In this document: positions 34,860-47,946 of the stretch, piece after piece
Numbering within the stretch: position 1 is the stretch's first letter
Layout: each line of letters begins with the position of its first letter
Assembly (NCBI GenBank): GCA_958298945.1
Contig: OY282607.1
Location: 30,698,500 to 30,762,499 of the forward strand
Length of the DNA stretch: 64,000 nucleotides
Reading direction: 5' to 3'
Source: Atherix ibis
Taxonomy: Eukaryota; Arthropoda; Insecta; Diptera; Athericidae
The notes under the pieces: generated by a model
What the model was told of the DNA's origin: nothing
Seen by the model: the letters and a program-made list of their open reading frames with translations, nothing else
The model's database searches: none
Made by a program: the position numbers and the translations under genes

Positions 34860-36985
34860 TGACTTGTAATTATTATTGAATTACTTGAATTCTTATTATT
34901 ATTATTACTGCAATATATGGAAAAGGTAACTTTTATATGGGAAACATTAGGACAGTTAAGGTTTTTATAAATAATATTACTGCAGTACACGTTAAGATCT
35001 ATTTCAGTAAGAATACAAAAAGATATTGTTAATGGTAAAAGTGAATATTTATACTAATGTTCTCCATTGAAAATAAACTATTGTACAATAGTTAAAGAAA
35101 TATAATTCTAAAATGATAATTTATAAACTGCTACTATAAAACTGAATATAGATTTATAAAGAATAAATTTACTCAAAATAAAATAGTTTATTTAAATGTT
35201 TAATATACAAGATTCTTTTATTAGACATATTTTCAAGGATTTTTAAAAATATTTTCATGCTAAATTTATTTAAAAAAATAACGTTAAAGAAAAAGGGTGG
35301 GGAAGAAGGTGGTATGGCAAAAAAAAAAAATTATAATTTTCAATAAGATTATCTTAGTGATATTTAATAAATAAAATTTCATTATTTTATTACACCAAAA
35401 GGCTATATTATATCATACAATTTACTTTAAGATCCCGATGGATATCTATATATCTATCTATATATAATATATGTACTAAATGTGCTTTTCTATAAGCTTT
35501 GTATTTTTATCCGAATAAAGCTAAATGATGGAGTAACTCGTAAAATAAATTTATAGATCGTCCAAAAGTAGATCATTTTATGATTATTTATTTTGTTATT
35601 TTTATGGATAGGGGGGGGGTGGTAGGTGTAGCAGATGAGCTTTAAGATAAAAAATTAGTTTGTAATAAAAATAATATAGCTAAATTACTATTTATAATAC
35701 TTGTATGGTTTTGAATGTGAAGATTTCATTACTGATATGAGCTTTTATTCATAAGAACCTACGAGTACTATGAAATTTCTTCCATGGTTTACGTATTCCT
35801 TTAACTTTTGTATATTGTACATATTTTGTTAAAATGGGTTTTTCACAAAATAACATTTTTCTGAATATTATTTGTTATATTTTTTCTCTCCTCTTCTATT
35901 AAATAAGAATTGCGATTCAATGTATAGGAATCATTTCGATTGGTATTTTATTAGCGAATGAAGTTGTAATTTTTTTTCACATAAAACCGTGACGTGCAAT
36001 AGCCATAAAATTGTTTACTATATTCGCAGACATACTACATACCATATAGAGAAAATAACTCATCTCCAAAGAGGGGGTGTTTCAATACGATAGCTTTTTG
36101 ATTGGATAAATGTCAAGTTTATGGAAGAAAAAAGCATAAACAGAAAAAAAATATGAATCTTGTTTCAAAAATTATTATCAAAGGCTGATAATATGAAGGT
36201 TTTTTTTTTTTATTCCTTTGAAATTTATGTATTTTTATCGTCTTTTAAGTATTAATATTTTTGTGGCTTTTTATAATACTTACATATGTGTACATGTGCA
36301 AGGGTATGGGCCGTAGGGTTAATTATTTTCTTTTATTTCATTTGGAATGGTCTTCGAAAATTGTGAGAAATAAAATATAAAAACAGAATATTATGAATGA
36401 TTAAAGAACATGTAATATACTTATTTTTGGAAATTATGAAAATTTTCGTTGGTTATTCAAATTTTATACGTTAAAACTTTTATCCAATGACCATGCTTTT
36501 CATCTTTTAACCTACCTACGTAAAATACATGCATATGTATGTAGATAATTCTTTTGTGACTTTTGAGCTGCTTTCATTTTATTTAGAACGAATATATACT
36601 ATATTTTATCTTAAAATGCAAATATTCAACGTAAATCGTTTTCGTCACGTTAGAAAGAGTTCTCGACACGAAATTGTGGTAGCAAAAATAATTAATAAAA
36701 AAAAAACAAACATACTCAATTTATTGTAAAAATATGGTCATAGTGAACTTTTTGCGGTATGACCAATAGTCGCTAGGCTGATAGTAGTAATTATATTTTA
36801 AGTTTTCTTTTTTTTTCATTTTTTATTTTACTTATGTATATAAATACTTATAAATTATTTGTACATTTTTTATAATACCTCACGAGTATTATTTACTAGC
36901 GATATGACTTTTTACCGCAAGACAGTTTCACTGACCTAATATTATTATCGTATATCCACTATGCCCTGTTAATATTTCGTGCCAT
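34860..36985. other. AT-rich non-coding DNA
   Basis: No gene supported. It holds a TATC/TATA simple repeat (35445-35475), a G tract at about 35611-35618 and several long A or T runs. Confidence 0.5.
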
Positions 36986-36987
36986 TA

Positions 36988-37962
36988 TAGGAGGGTTGTA
37001 TGATTAATATTTAATTCTCGGCAAAAGATGGTGCTGTTACTATTAAAATAATTTTTCTTTTGTAAATTTAACCTTTTCCAACAATGCTGTCAAATTTTTA
37101 AGGAGCTGTGTCATTTTACAAAACTTTTGTGATTTTATAATAATGGGAAAAATTGAATAATGAGCAGTAATAAAATATTTATTTTTCAAAAGAAAACCTA
37201 TCATAGAGAAATTTTTCGACAAAATTATATTTGACAGCTGAATTTAAACGTAGACACTACATTAGAAATGATTGATAAAATCTTTGATATTGTTTTAAAA
37301 GACGCCCGAGTAAAAGTGTATGAGGTAACTGTTATTGTAAACATTAAAAAAAACGTGTAGCGAAAATTTTACATAAAATTTTGAATATGAGAATGCTATC
37401 GGTAAGATGTCTGTCTTTTGGGGTTGCTAGCACCTATTTGGATATTTAAAGTGTAATTTTTGACAAAGCTTGGATTCACCATTGTACGACAGAAACCATA
37501 CTTGAATTAGTGCACCTCTACTGGCGTATTTGTATCGAAGAATAGTTCTATAGACAGGAATCGTTATTATTATAATCTTCATGGACTATGTGTATATTAG
37601 AAGAGGAAAAACAATATCAGAATATTCTGATAATAATAGAGTATTGTTGGACTAATTGTGAAGTCTAGGTAAAATAGCCGTATCTGTGCACATTCACAAT
37701 GGCAAAATTCTATGAATTAGGACAGAAAATCCAGCATATTCATCAAATTTAGCTCCCAAAGATTATTTCCTATTTCTGAATATAAAAATAAATGGCTCGA
37801 TGGAAAAATATTCTGCTCCAATGATGAGGTAGGTTATTGCTGAAAAACCGCCCATTTTTATGGGTTGACAAGATCATAGTTTATACAATAAAATCAAATT
37901 AATTTTACACATTAAAATATTTTTTTCTTGTCAAGGCTAGTTATCAGTCATACAATCCTTCT
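36988..37962 (+). mobile_element. mariner family H, copy H2, decayed
   Basis: The left end is TAGGAGGGTTGTATGATTAA after a TA; the right end inverted is AGAAGGATTGTATGACTGAT. Near 37455-37510 the plus strand reads VIFDKAWIHHCTTET, the first catalytic Asp block (usually DExWIHxYTPET). Around 37690-37800 are a damaged D2 (AHIHNGKI for HQDNAxxH) and NPAYSSNLAPKDYFLFLNIK with the third Asp kept, then VIAEKPPIF. Stops throughout. Confidence 0.72.
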
Positions 37963-37967
37963 ATGTA

Positions 37968-38888
37968 TGAGTTCTGTTCAAAAAGTATTGCGAATTTAGA
38001 ATTTCCGCGGGTAACGTATATTCGATTTTGGACTTTTTGTGGCGTTATGTTGGTACTCATATCTCTCACTTATGCCGACAAGTTCGGCCATTTTGAATGT
38101 TCAGTTAATTTTTGACAGCTGCTTTGCTTGCACGTGTTTTGGCTTGTTTTCGATTTTTGCCCATTTCAAAAAATGGATCAAAGAATCTGTATAAAATTTT
38201 GGTGTGAAAATCAAAATTAATTGCGCGGACGCATTCCAAATATTGACTGTGGCATATGATGAAACTATCTTGGACTGAAGCAACGTTTATCGGTGGTACA
38301 AAATGTTCCCAGAGGGCCGAGAAAAAGTGCGCTAAGTTCGGTCGAATGTGAAGGTTTTGCTTACAGTTTTCTTCGATTGCAGGGGCGTGGTTCATAATTA
38401 GTTCTTGCCGCAGGGTAGAACGACCAATAAGGAATATTACCTGCAAGTGATGCGCTAGTTGCGTGAAGCAATACACCAGAAGCAATCCGCCCGGCTTTGT
38501 GGAAGAACAAAAATTGTCTTTTGCACCATGATAACGCCCCTGCTCACGCATCGAATTTTTGGCCAAAAATAACATACTAATAATATCGCAGCCACCGTAT
38601 TCCCCAGATCTGGCCCCCTGTAACTTTTTCTTGTTCCCGAAACTGAAGAGCCCCATGAAAGGACGACGCTACGCTACGATTGAGGAGATGAAGACGGCAT
38701 CGCAGAAGGAGCTGAACAAGATCACAAAAAATGATTTTTTGAATTGCTTCGACGATTGAAAAAAACGTTGGCACAAGTGTATAATATCTGGTGGGGATTA
38801 CTTTGAAGGGGACAAAATAGATATTCATGAATAAATAAAGAATTTTTGAAAAAACACAAAATTCGCAATACTTTTTGAACAGACCTTG
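37968..38888 (+). mobile_element. mariner family A, copy A7, internally deleted
   Basis: Left end TGAGTTCTGTTCAAAAAGTA and right end inverted CAAGGTCTGTTCAAAAAGTA, both with TA flanks. The start region MDQRICIKFWC is visible, and the N-terminal part of the helix-turn-helix runs to MFPEGRE. There a private deletion joins it to VRSNVKVLLTVFFDC, removing catalytic D1. The D2 segment keeps HHDNAPAHAS-type codons in a shifted frame (38515-38550). D3 is changed: PYSPDLAPCNFFLFPKLKSP has Asn for Asp. Inactive. Confidence 0.88.
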
Positions 38889-38889
38889 T

Positions 38890-41665
38890 AATTCATCTTT
38901 CACTAAAAAGAAAAAAAAAGTGTCACTCGTTGATTAATATCACACGCAACAATTTGCATCTCCAAGAGATGTTCTATGAAAAAAATTAAAAAGATTAAAA
39001 ATGAACATGTTATAAATTGTTTCAACCGTTTAGGTTTTTAGTAGACATCCTGTATAAGTAAATAATGTCTATTAGACTCCAACTTAATTTAAAACCATAT
39101 TAAACAAATATTTTTTTTATTTTTGATTGGTTACAGAAAATTTGTAAAAAATAATAATTTAATAACTGCCAAAATAAATAATGTGAACTTGTCTAAAATT
39201 GGTTATAGTTAGAACTTAAATATTGACTCATAGTAGAAATTTATCCAAAAAAAAACAATTTGATTATTTATTATAAGAGACATACGAGTAAATTTATCCG
39301 TTAATTAAACTGAAATCACAAAAATCTAATATATCCAACTTATTGGAATTCATTGAGTATCCAATTTGTGCACGAAAATCCATAATAGTTTTCTTCTGGT
39401 CCAAAAAAAATATAGATAACAATATTAGGAGGCGACAAAATTCGATTAAGGATTTGTCTCAATGTAATAAGATTCTGAAAACAGTCCTCTTATTGCTGTA
39501 GCTTTTTGAAGGATGAAATTTATTTTAGCAGTTACGTCGTTGATATTTTTTACTTTGTAAAGGACATGATCAATAACATTTTGTTGAAAATAGACACAAA
39601 TCCCTTGGTATTATTTTTATTTTTATATTAAACATTTTCCATTGATATTCGAAATTCTCCGATTTCAGTTTTCTTATTCTTACAAAACAAACCGGATTTT
39701 AGGTTATTTGTTGGATTCTTTTGAATGAATATTTAATTAAAAAATGTTTTATTTTGTATGCTATAAGCGTATTGTTGGAGATTTTTTTTTTTAAGTTCTG
39801 AACGATACTTAAGAAAGTATATATGAAAAATAATGTCTATTATTTTATTCGACTTTGATTAGTTATCAACCAATTTATTTTACTTGAAATTAAAAATGTT
39901 GTTCATTAAGTGAATAAAATGGAGTATTTTTATAGTTTTAATTATTTTTAAAAGATTTCCAAATTTTTTAGAAGAATTTATAAACTAGTTACATAAATTA
40001 ATCGGCAGCAATTGTTTTAAGAGGTTAATTAAAATAGAAAATGCTTTAAATATTGAATAGATATCCAAACTTTTTGCAGTATAACATTTCATTGAATTGG
40101 AATATTTGGCAGATTCCGTACTTTTGTTGACAAACAATATTCTTTGCTGTCACCCAGCTTGTTGGCTATGAACATCGGATATCACATTTGTAATCCTACC
40201 AAAAAAAAGTTCCTTTCTTTATGACGAACTGTGGGCAATCGTGATATCAGTTGATACTGCAAATAACCTTCCTAAATATTGCAGTATAACAATTTCTAAG
40301 CCATTGGTGGATCATCAATTGTTCCGTGAGATTCATCTCAACAAATACAACTTCGACTCGGATTGGTTTCAAGAAAGTTCATAAAATTTCACCACTTCTG
40401 ATTGCTCAGCAACTAACTAACGACCAGTTTTATTGGAGAAGCTGACAATGTTAATCCATATGCAACTCCGTCATCGTGGCGCTATATATGGTAATGATAT
40501 CTAACTCTAATCTCAGAGATCTTACAACAAATAAATAAATTTTTCCAAATATTCTTTTATTTATGATAAATTTAATAAAATTTGTTTGATACATAATTAT
40601 TATTTCTAGTCTTTTAAAATATTTCTGTAAAAATATTTATTTTCTAGTTTTATTATTTGATGTTGTAAATTATTTGTCATAACTACAAGAATAAATGGCA
40701 AAAAAAAACACTTCAAAAACTATTCAACTTATATACTAAATTTTTATAAGAAAATGTTTTCTACCATAAATTAAACTTATTGAAAAATGTTTCATATCAA
40801 TTCAACTACAAATGATAACAACATTTTCCAAATCAATAAATTTTTTCTTATATTTTAAATAGTAGACAGGTGTATATTCACACTTTTAAAGTTCTCTCGA
40901 TATGAGACTTTATCACTCAACACTTGCTATTAATACGTACAAGTGTTGCAAAGACAGCAAAAAAAAACCATCGATTACCTGAAGCTATATTTTATAAAGA
41001 AATAGAAACATCAATGCATATCCTTAAGCACTAGATAAAAAGACTAATACAAAGCTATCTTATAAAGTGAATCGAAAAAAGGACATAAAACCAAAACGGT
41101 GTGTTCCCCCCTCTTTCATATAAATTTTCTCAAGAAATCGATTCAAACAGACCAACGAAGTCAATGTCACGAAATGTATACTTATATATTATATATAAGT
41201 GATTTTTTTTTATTGAATATTTTTTTCTTTTCATGAAAAAATTCCATTTTTTGTTAATCAATTTTTGTTTGGTCTAAAGAATATGAAAGCTTATATTAAG
41301 AAAGTCATAAGGGCAATTCCACTTTTAAATTCTAATTCAAAAATGCTTTTGGCAAATGATATACTCTATCAGAAATTTGTTGAAAGCGAATCGATAGAAA
41401 ATTTTAAATATTCAACGTGTAGTTAATAAGTTTTCAGACAGAAGCCTCTTAAAATTTTATAAGAAGTATTAAAGTCCCAACAGATTATTCGGCTTTTATA
41501 ATAATATGTTCTTTGTTATTGAAGAAGTAAAAGTTTGTTTTTTTAAAAGAGCTATTTTCTAGTAATTTTCATTATAATATAAAAAATGAAAGATAATTCT
41601 TATATTAATAAATCCTTAATTTTTTATTCTAATTCTAATATTTTATTAACTAACTTTTCGATGAG
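38890..41665. other. AT-rich non-coding DNA with one denser patch
   Basis: Mostly AT-rich. The patch at about 40080-40540 is less AT-rich but has no recognisable reading frame. No host gene seen. Confidence 0.45.
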
Positions 41666-41669
41666 CTAT

Positions 41670-42790
41670 TAAACACTAACCAGTTAGAACACGAATTGGA
41701 AGTCTGGCCAGTTGATAATAATATGTTAAAACGATAAAAGCTATACGTCGACTGAAGAACCATCAGATCCACAGCGAGCTGTTTTAGTATTGAGGCGATA
41801 AACTGCACCAAACGGTTCATAAGATTATGATCCAAGTATAGGACAGCAAAACTATTCCCGACGACTGGTACTTTGGCATTATCTCTCCCATACTATAAAA
41901 ATAAAATATCACCAATTATGGAGGTATTGCGTTGCTGAATACCATCTTTAAGATTTTTTCCGCTATCTTACTAGGCAGGATAGCCCAATAAAAAAATTAC
42001 TGATCCACACCAGAGAAGCTTCAATCCAGGGAAATCAGTAACAGATCAGATCTTCTCTTTGTTGCAGTTGAAAAACTATCAGTATATGGTTAACAGATCC
42101 ACCATCTGTTCATCGACTTTAAAGGCGCTTATGATAGCATAACCATTATAAGCGGCTTGGCTGACCATGATAAGTGTGAGACTAAGAGTAAAAACAGGGG
42201 AATTATTTTCAGATCCATTTACCATTCATAATGTTATCCTGCAATGAGGCGCTGAAATATTTTGGGCTGCACAAAAATGAGGGCAAACCAAACAACTTAT
42301 TGGAATCATCGGCGTCGAAGACAAGGAGAATTAGCACCAGTTGCATATATGTTAGGTAGAATATTATAGCTTCAAAACCGTTAAATCACTTTCCTATTTG
42401 CGATCAAGAATAGGAGCCGAAACTTCAACAAAGCCTACTACAATCAATCTAAATTATTTTGGTCGAATATTTGATTCCAAGTGTTTTGCATTTAATTCTT
42501 CTGAAACTTGGGATCTCAGCAGAAATCAGTTCAAGTTCGAGAGAAGGCTTCTTCAAAGAATGTTTGGTCCTTACATAAAATTTATACAATTCCAGAGCTC
42601 AAAAGGCTGTAGTGAACTGAACCCTTAATCCACATGGATGAAGAAAGGAGACTAGATAAGCCATACCTTATTAGAAGTGACAGCGTTACCCAGGATTCCT
42701 CAAACAAACTGGGAGTGTCCAAATGAAAGACTGCGGCGCAAAACTCCAAAATCTGGATTTCTTTCATCCAGCAGAGCAAGATCAGACTTC
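41670..42790 (+). mobile_element. LINE with reverse transcriptase, decayed
   Basis: In order on the plus strand: AIRRLKNHQIHSELF and DDWYFGIISPIL (finger region), ITNYGGIALLNTIFKIFSAI and the LLGRIAQ block, LFIDFKGAYDSI (polymerase motif with catalytic Asp), SETWDLSRNQFKFERRLLQR and MFGP, then PELKRL and LIHMDEERR from the C-terminal RLxWxGHVxRMDE tail. The YADD segment is not readable. Many stops and frameshifts. A second copy of its RT block is at 57565. Clade not assigned. Confidence 0.65.
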
Positions 42791-42794
42791 CGAT

Positions 42795-42864
42795 AATCGG
42801 GAATTCAAAAACTCCCGATTTAAGATAAATTTATTATCTTAAATTTATTTCAAATTTAAGATAA
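42795..42864. repeat. Compound palindromic sequence
   Basis: Two perfect stems stand side by side: AATCGGGA (42795-42802) with TCCCGATT (42813-42820), and TTAAGATAA (42820-42828) with TTATCTTAA (42834-42842). A further AAATTTAAGATAA copy ends at 42864. Cruciform-capable; no gene attached. It lies at the 3' end of the LINE. Confidence 0.65.
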
Positions 42865-44740
42865 TCATCAGCTTTAAAGTACAAAATAATAGTTTCTCCG
42901 TATACTCAGAAAATATATAAACTGAGATTACTTAGCAAAAAAAAAAAAAAAACAAGTTAGAAAATTTTTATAATATCGTATAAATCTTATTTCCAGGAGA
43001 GATTTTTCTCTTTTTGTTTTTATACAAAGTATTATACAACAAATTTCAATATGACATTGAGATTACTAAAAAGGACACATAAGATTGTATTTTATAGATA
43101 GCAAAGAATTGTGATAAGAAAATTTCTTATCTTTACTTTTTCTTACTGAAAAGGACTAAGGAATTCTACAATATTTATTAACAACAAATAGCAATGCCCG
43201 TAATAACTTTTGCTGCTTAATTTACTTTTACTGATAAGATATGCTTTTTTGCTTCTTTCCTGTATCGTATAGCATACATTTTATAACCCGTAAATAGGAT
43301 GACTTCAAACTGTCAACAACCCCTGAGTCCATAAATAAGAAAAGGAATAATGAACTCTCTCCTTAACTAAGAAATCCAATGAATAAATTATATACGTGTA
43401 CAATAATTTAAGAAAATTAAGAAAATATCGATTATTTTCTATATTTATTAAAATTTAAACAGAAAAGCATTGATACAAAAAATTAGTCAAATTGCATTGC
43501 TCTTCTTGAATAAATACTTCAAGTGTTAGAATACTTTAAATATGAATTGAAGGATATTTTTTCCATCGCAAAAAAAAATATCAACAACAACAAAATAATA
43601 AGATTCACATCCAATTATGTAAACCATTTTTGTTCTATCTTTCTCTCTTTATTCTCTTACATAATAGTATTTTTCTTATTTAGTTATTTATTTATCTTCT
43701 CTCTTTTGTTTTGAGCAAAAATATAGATTTTCCTCAAAACATGTGTAAAATATTTTTAATATATTCACTAAACGAAAAAATACCAAACAGAAGTTTTAGA
43801 ACATGGAATATTGTTGAAAAATCTTACCGTGGTACTTGTATTATGTTATTGTCAAAGAAGGCGCATAAGATGTGTCTAGGCATATTTGAACAAAACGTCT
43901 GACACCTTCTCATACCATTAGCATCCTCTCAACATCCCTTAGCGTAAGCAAATAATAATACATTATTCATATATATTTTGCAAGCGTCTATACACATTCT
44001 CATACCTCGAACTACAATTTTCTTCATCAACTCTTCGTGATTCTCGCACATTTATTTCAATGTACATGAAATTTTTATATGAAAAAACAAATACATCCAA
44101 ATATTTTCCTTTAATTTTCAACTTGCTCTTATCATTTTGTTGGAAAGTTACTGCAACGTTAGCATTTGATTTTTTAACTGATATTTTATTGATTATCCAC
44201 TTTAGAATTTTACTCATTTTCAACTTTTACCATACTACAACTTTTCCAATCCTAGTATAGCCAATGCTCAAATACTAATAGTACAATTTTCGTTTACCTT
44301 CCGTAATTTAATATTTTCTATTTATCAGTTCCCATTTTACATTCTCAATATCCCATTTCCAATTTATCGCGTGAAGCAACTTGAGAATTTCAGATCATAG
44401 ATTCATAGATATAATAAGAAATTCTACGAGAAATATGCTCTAAAATAATAATAAAAATTTTCCTTCCGTAGAAGAGGTATTTTATTTTAACGGCAGCATC
44501 TTATATTATTGATGTGCATTATAAAATTTTACCATTTCAATTTTTTTAGTTTATATTTTCAGTTTTTCTCATTGGTGGTGAATGAGAATCATTCTTAGAT
44601 TCATTTCAATTTCGTTAAAAATTTATACGAACAGAAAAAACTAATTAAAATTAAAACTGAAATAAATTATAAAAATAATAATAATAAAATGATTCGAAAA
44701 AAAATCATCTTTTTCTTATTATTCATGTACTTGCATCAGA
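42865..44740. other. AT-rich non-coding DNA
   Basis: No supported gene. A minus-strand 86-residue frame (44223-43963) and overlapping plus-strand frames have no recognised domain. Confidence 0.45.
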
Positions 44741-44742
44741 TA

Positions 44743-46023
44743 CGAGGTCTGTTCAAATGTATCGCGAATTTTGTGTTTTTTCAAAAATTATTCACTTATT
44801 CATGAATATCTATTTTGTCCCCTTCAAAGTAATCCCCACCAGATATTATTCACTTGTGCAAACGTTTTTTCCAATCCTCGAAGCACTTCAAAAAATCATT
44901 TTTTGTGATCTTGTTCAGCTCCTCCTTCGATGCCGTCTTTATCTCCTCAATTGTAGCGTAGCTTCAGTTTCGGAAACAACAAAAAGTCACAGGGAGCCAG
45001 ATCTGGGGAATACGGTGGCTGCGGCATTATAAGTGTGTGGTTTTTCGTCAAAAATTCGTGCACAAGCAAAGATGGTTGAGTAGGGGCGTTATCATGGTGC
45101 AAAAGCCAATTTTTGTTCTTCCACAAATCCGGGCGTTTCTGGTGGATTGCTTCACGCAACTTGCGCATAACTTGCAGGTAATATTCCTTATTGACCGTTC
45201 TACCCTGTGGCAAGAACTCATGATATACCACATCCCTGCAATCGAAGAAAACTGTAAGCAAAACCTTCACATTCGACCGAATTTGGCGCGCTTTTTTTTA
45301 TCTTGGCTCGTCCGGCAGTTTCCATTGGGATGATTGAGCTTTGGTTTCTACGTCATAACCATAAACCCATGATTCGTCACCAATTGTAACCCTCTGGATT
45401 AAATTTGGGTCGTCGCGGACAGAGTCAAACAGCTCCTTAGCAATGTTAATGCGATGCTGTTTTTGGTCGAAATTGAGCAATTTTGGTACGAATTTCGCGG
45501 CGACCCGTCTCACGAAGAAATCATTGGTAAAAATGGAATGGCACGAGCCACCAGCAACTTCTCTAACGGTGATTCGACAATTGGCCAATACTATTTTCTT
45601 CACTTCATCAATGTTTTCGTCTTTTGTTGACGTGCTCGGGCGTCCGGCACGGTTTTCGTCGTTCACATCTTCTCGGCCCTCTGAGAACATTTTGTACCAC
45701 CGATGAACATTGCTTCGGTCCAAGGTAGCTTCACCATATACCACAGTTAACATTTGGAATGCGTCCACGCAATTAATTTTCTTTTTCACACAAAATTTGA
45801 TACAGATTCTTTGTTTTATTTTTTGTAATGGGCAAAAATCGTAGACGAGCCAAAACACGTGCAAGCAAAGCAGCTGTCAAAAATTAACTGAACATTCAAA
45901 ATGGTCGAACTTGTCGGCATAAGGGAGAGACATGAGTACCAACATAACGCCACAAAAATCGAAAATCAAATAAACGTAAGCCGCGGAAATTCAAAATTCT
46001 CAATACTTTTTGAACAGACCTCG
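44743..46023 (-). mobile_element. mariner family A, copy A8, near full length
   Basis: 1281 bp, the only family A copy near the expected mariner length. Terminal repeats CGAGGTCTGTTCAAATGTAT (left) and CGAGGTCTGTTCAAAAAGTA (right, inverted) lie next to TA on both sides. It retains the whole helix-turn-helix to catalytic region and serves as the reference against which deletions in A1-A7 and A9 were read. Confidence 0.92.
44800..45864 (-). pseudogene. mariner family A transposase pseudogene (A8)
   Basis: On the minus strand the helix-turn-helix region reads CVDAFQMLTVVYGEATLDRS and WYKMFSEGREDVNDENRAGR. KFVPKLLNFDQKQHRINIAK follows, and D1 is in IGDESWVYGYDVETKAQSSQ. An in-frame stop at 45298-45300 follows DEPR; the same frame resumes with KKARQIRSNVKVLLTVFFDC. 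D2 is in HHDNAPTQPSLL and D3 in PYSPDLAPCDFLLFPKL, 34 residues apart. A 20-bp deletion after LFPKLK shifts the frame, and a TGA follows LHK near the end. The usual start (ATG before DQRICIKF in other copies) is ATA here. All three catalytic Asp remain, but at least four lesions preclude expression. Confidence 0.88.
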
Positions 46024-46029
46024 TATTTA

Positions 46030-46320
46030 AAATTAGACAAAAAACCGGGAATATTTTAGTTGCCCGGTTTGAAAGAATTTAATCAGTCGACGATTTTCCA
46101 GGAACCGGTCATAGTGCACTATGCATACTGGCGTAGCAGTGGAAGATATTCTTGAGGATCCATCTTCCTTTCCTTTTCGCCGCTTTGCTGACAAAATATA
46201 GCTCAGAATATTCTGAAACTGGATATAAATTTTTTTCGTACAATATAAAAATGGCGCAAGCCTGACTACCCAAAAATTACTCAGCAGCGGCAGCAGTACG
46301 ACTTTCGATTTTAACACCTA
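46030..46320 (-). other. Unidentified less AT-rich segment with 94-residue frame
   Basis: A minus-strand frame (46317-46033) with composition closer to coding DNA than its flanks, ending just outside A8. It includes SSRISSTATPVCIVHYDRFL and then ENRRLIKFFQTG. I do not recognise it. It could be a retroelement fragment or an exon piece; no convincing splice sites were found. Confidence 0.2.
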
Positions 46321-47944
46321 GCTTACTACACCTTTTCGAAAAAACTTGATAATTAGTAATAGGGCTTATTTGCATTTAAACGAGTACATTATCAAATAAA
46401 TTTGTATTTTTTCAGGCATGAGGAAACCCAGGAAATTACATTAGTATTAATTACATCGCTAAAATATGAACTTAATAAGATCGGCCCCTATTTCTTTGTA
46501 AATAAGGAAGGCAACCCAGAAAAAATCAGAGGGCTCTGTATAACATAATGATTAAAGAAATTTTTTTCGCCTAGCCTTTCAAAGTAATAAGTAGGCATGA
46601 TTCAAATTGCTAGGCACTATTGTGTCTGGACCTTTTGCAGGAAATTCTAGGTCAACTAATAATTAAAAAATATTCTTAACTTATAGGGTATCCGCACTAT
46701 ATTACATTTTTATGAGACTACTTGAAAAAAAAGGACTAACTTAAATAAACCAAATCTAACATTTAAAACCTAAAACCTTGCGTACGGTCAAAAATGTTCG
46801 TCATTTCAGTGATTTTGTTTTTTTATGTAAAATAATTAAAATAATCTATTAATTATACTTTATTAATAAAATAATAAAAAATTTAAATAAAATTTAATTG
46901 AAAACGTTATGGTTTTATCCCTTATCAAATGGAATATGATTTAGCTTTAGTATTCTATCCCTATACCCATGTTAAGCTCTTTTTAGCACATGCAAATAGA
47001 AAATTGTCACAATAAATAAAATGACCAAATAAATCCAATTTTAATAATTCAAAATTGTGAATAAAATATTATCGTTCGATATATTTTTATTCAATAAAAA
47101 GAGCTGACACTAAAATGGTTTAATATTAATCAAACAGAAATGAAAAAATACTGTTGAATAATTTAAATCCCAAATTTATTCATACGAAAACTCTACAAAT
47201 TTGTTTAAACTTCAGATTTTTATTATATTTGAATAAAATTTTTATTTCATTGAAATTTATTTTTAATTCATTGCTAACACTTTTAAGAAGTATACAAACA
47301 TAACACGACCATATGAGAATGTTTCTAATATATCACCACTTAGCTGATCATATTTCGTCTGTATAAATATGTCCACACAAAATGTAATACGAGATGGATA
47401 AAATTACTTTTATTAATGTTTGGGGTTTATATTTATTTATATCAGAATGCATATTATACAATAATAAATGGTAAAAATAGGAAAACATATTTAATCAGCT
47501 ATATGATATTTATCTTTTGGGAAAAATCCCAGAGTGGACATAAAATTTCATTCATTTTCTTTGGTAACGTATCGGAAGCTATAAATTTCATTACGTATTT
47601 ATTGCATCAAGATACACATATCGATATATTGTATGAGTATAACTTTTTTTTTTAATTTGAAATATTAAATTACTGGTATTTGTGGAATTATTTACATAAG
47701 ATCCTATCACATAAGTTAAAATGATAAGAAAAAATATATTAAAAACGAAATAGTTTTGTTATTGAATATCTACAAAAAAAAAACCAAAATTAACTTTTTC
47801 AAGTTAATTTTTATTTAAAATAGACCAAATTAATACTTTTTATACAATATTATATGTCTACCAACTGACTGGATCATATTTACGCAACGAGATTTTTTTT
47901 GCGCTGTTGGGCGAACCTCCAATTAGAAAATTAATAATGATTAA
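46321..47944. other. AT-rich non-coding DNA
   Basis: No gene or repeat boundary recognised. Confidence 0.5.
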
Positions 47945-47946
47945 TA

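Noticed and set aside
38105..38656. 183-residue minus-strand frame
   Set aside because: Antisense shadow of family A copy A7; the plus strand carries the recognised transposase motifs.
43963..44260. Overlapping open frames on both strands as an exon pair
   Set aside because: No domain, no splice signals; opposite frames open at the same place suggest low stop density only.
46033..46317. Possible first exon of the channel gene (frame with MDPQEYLPLL-type start on the minus strand)
   Set aside because: A stop soon follows, no donor site fits, and the resemblance is too short to support.
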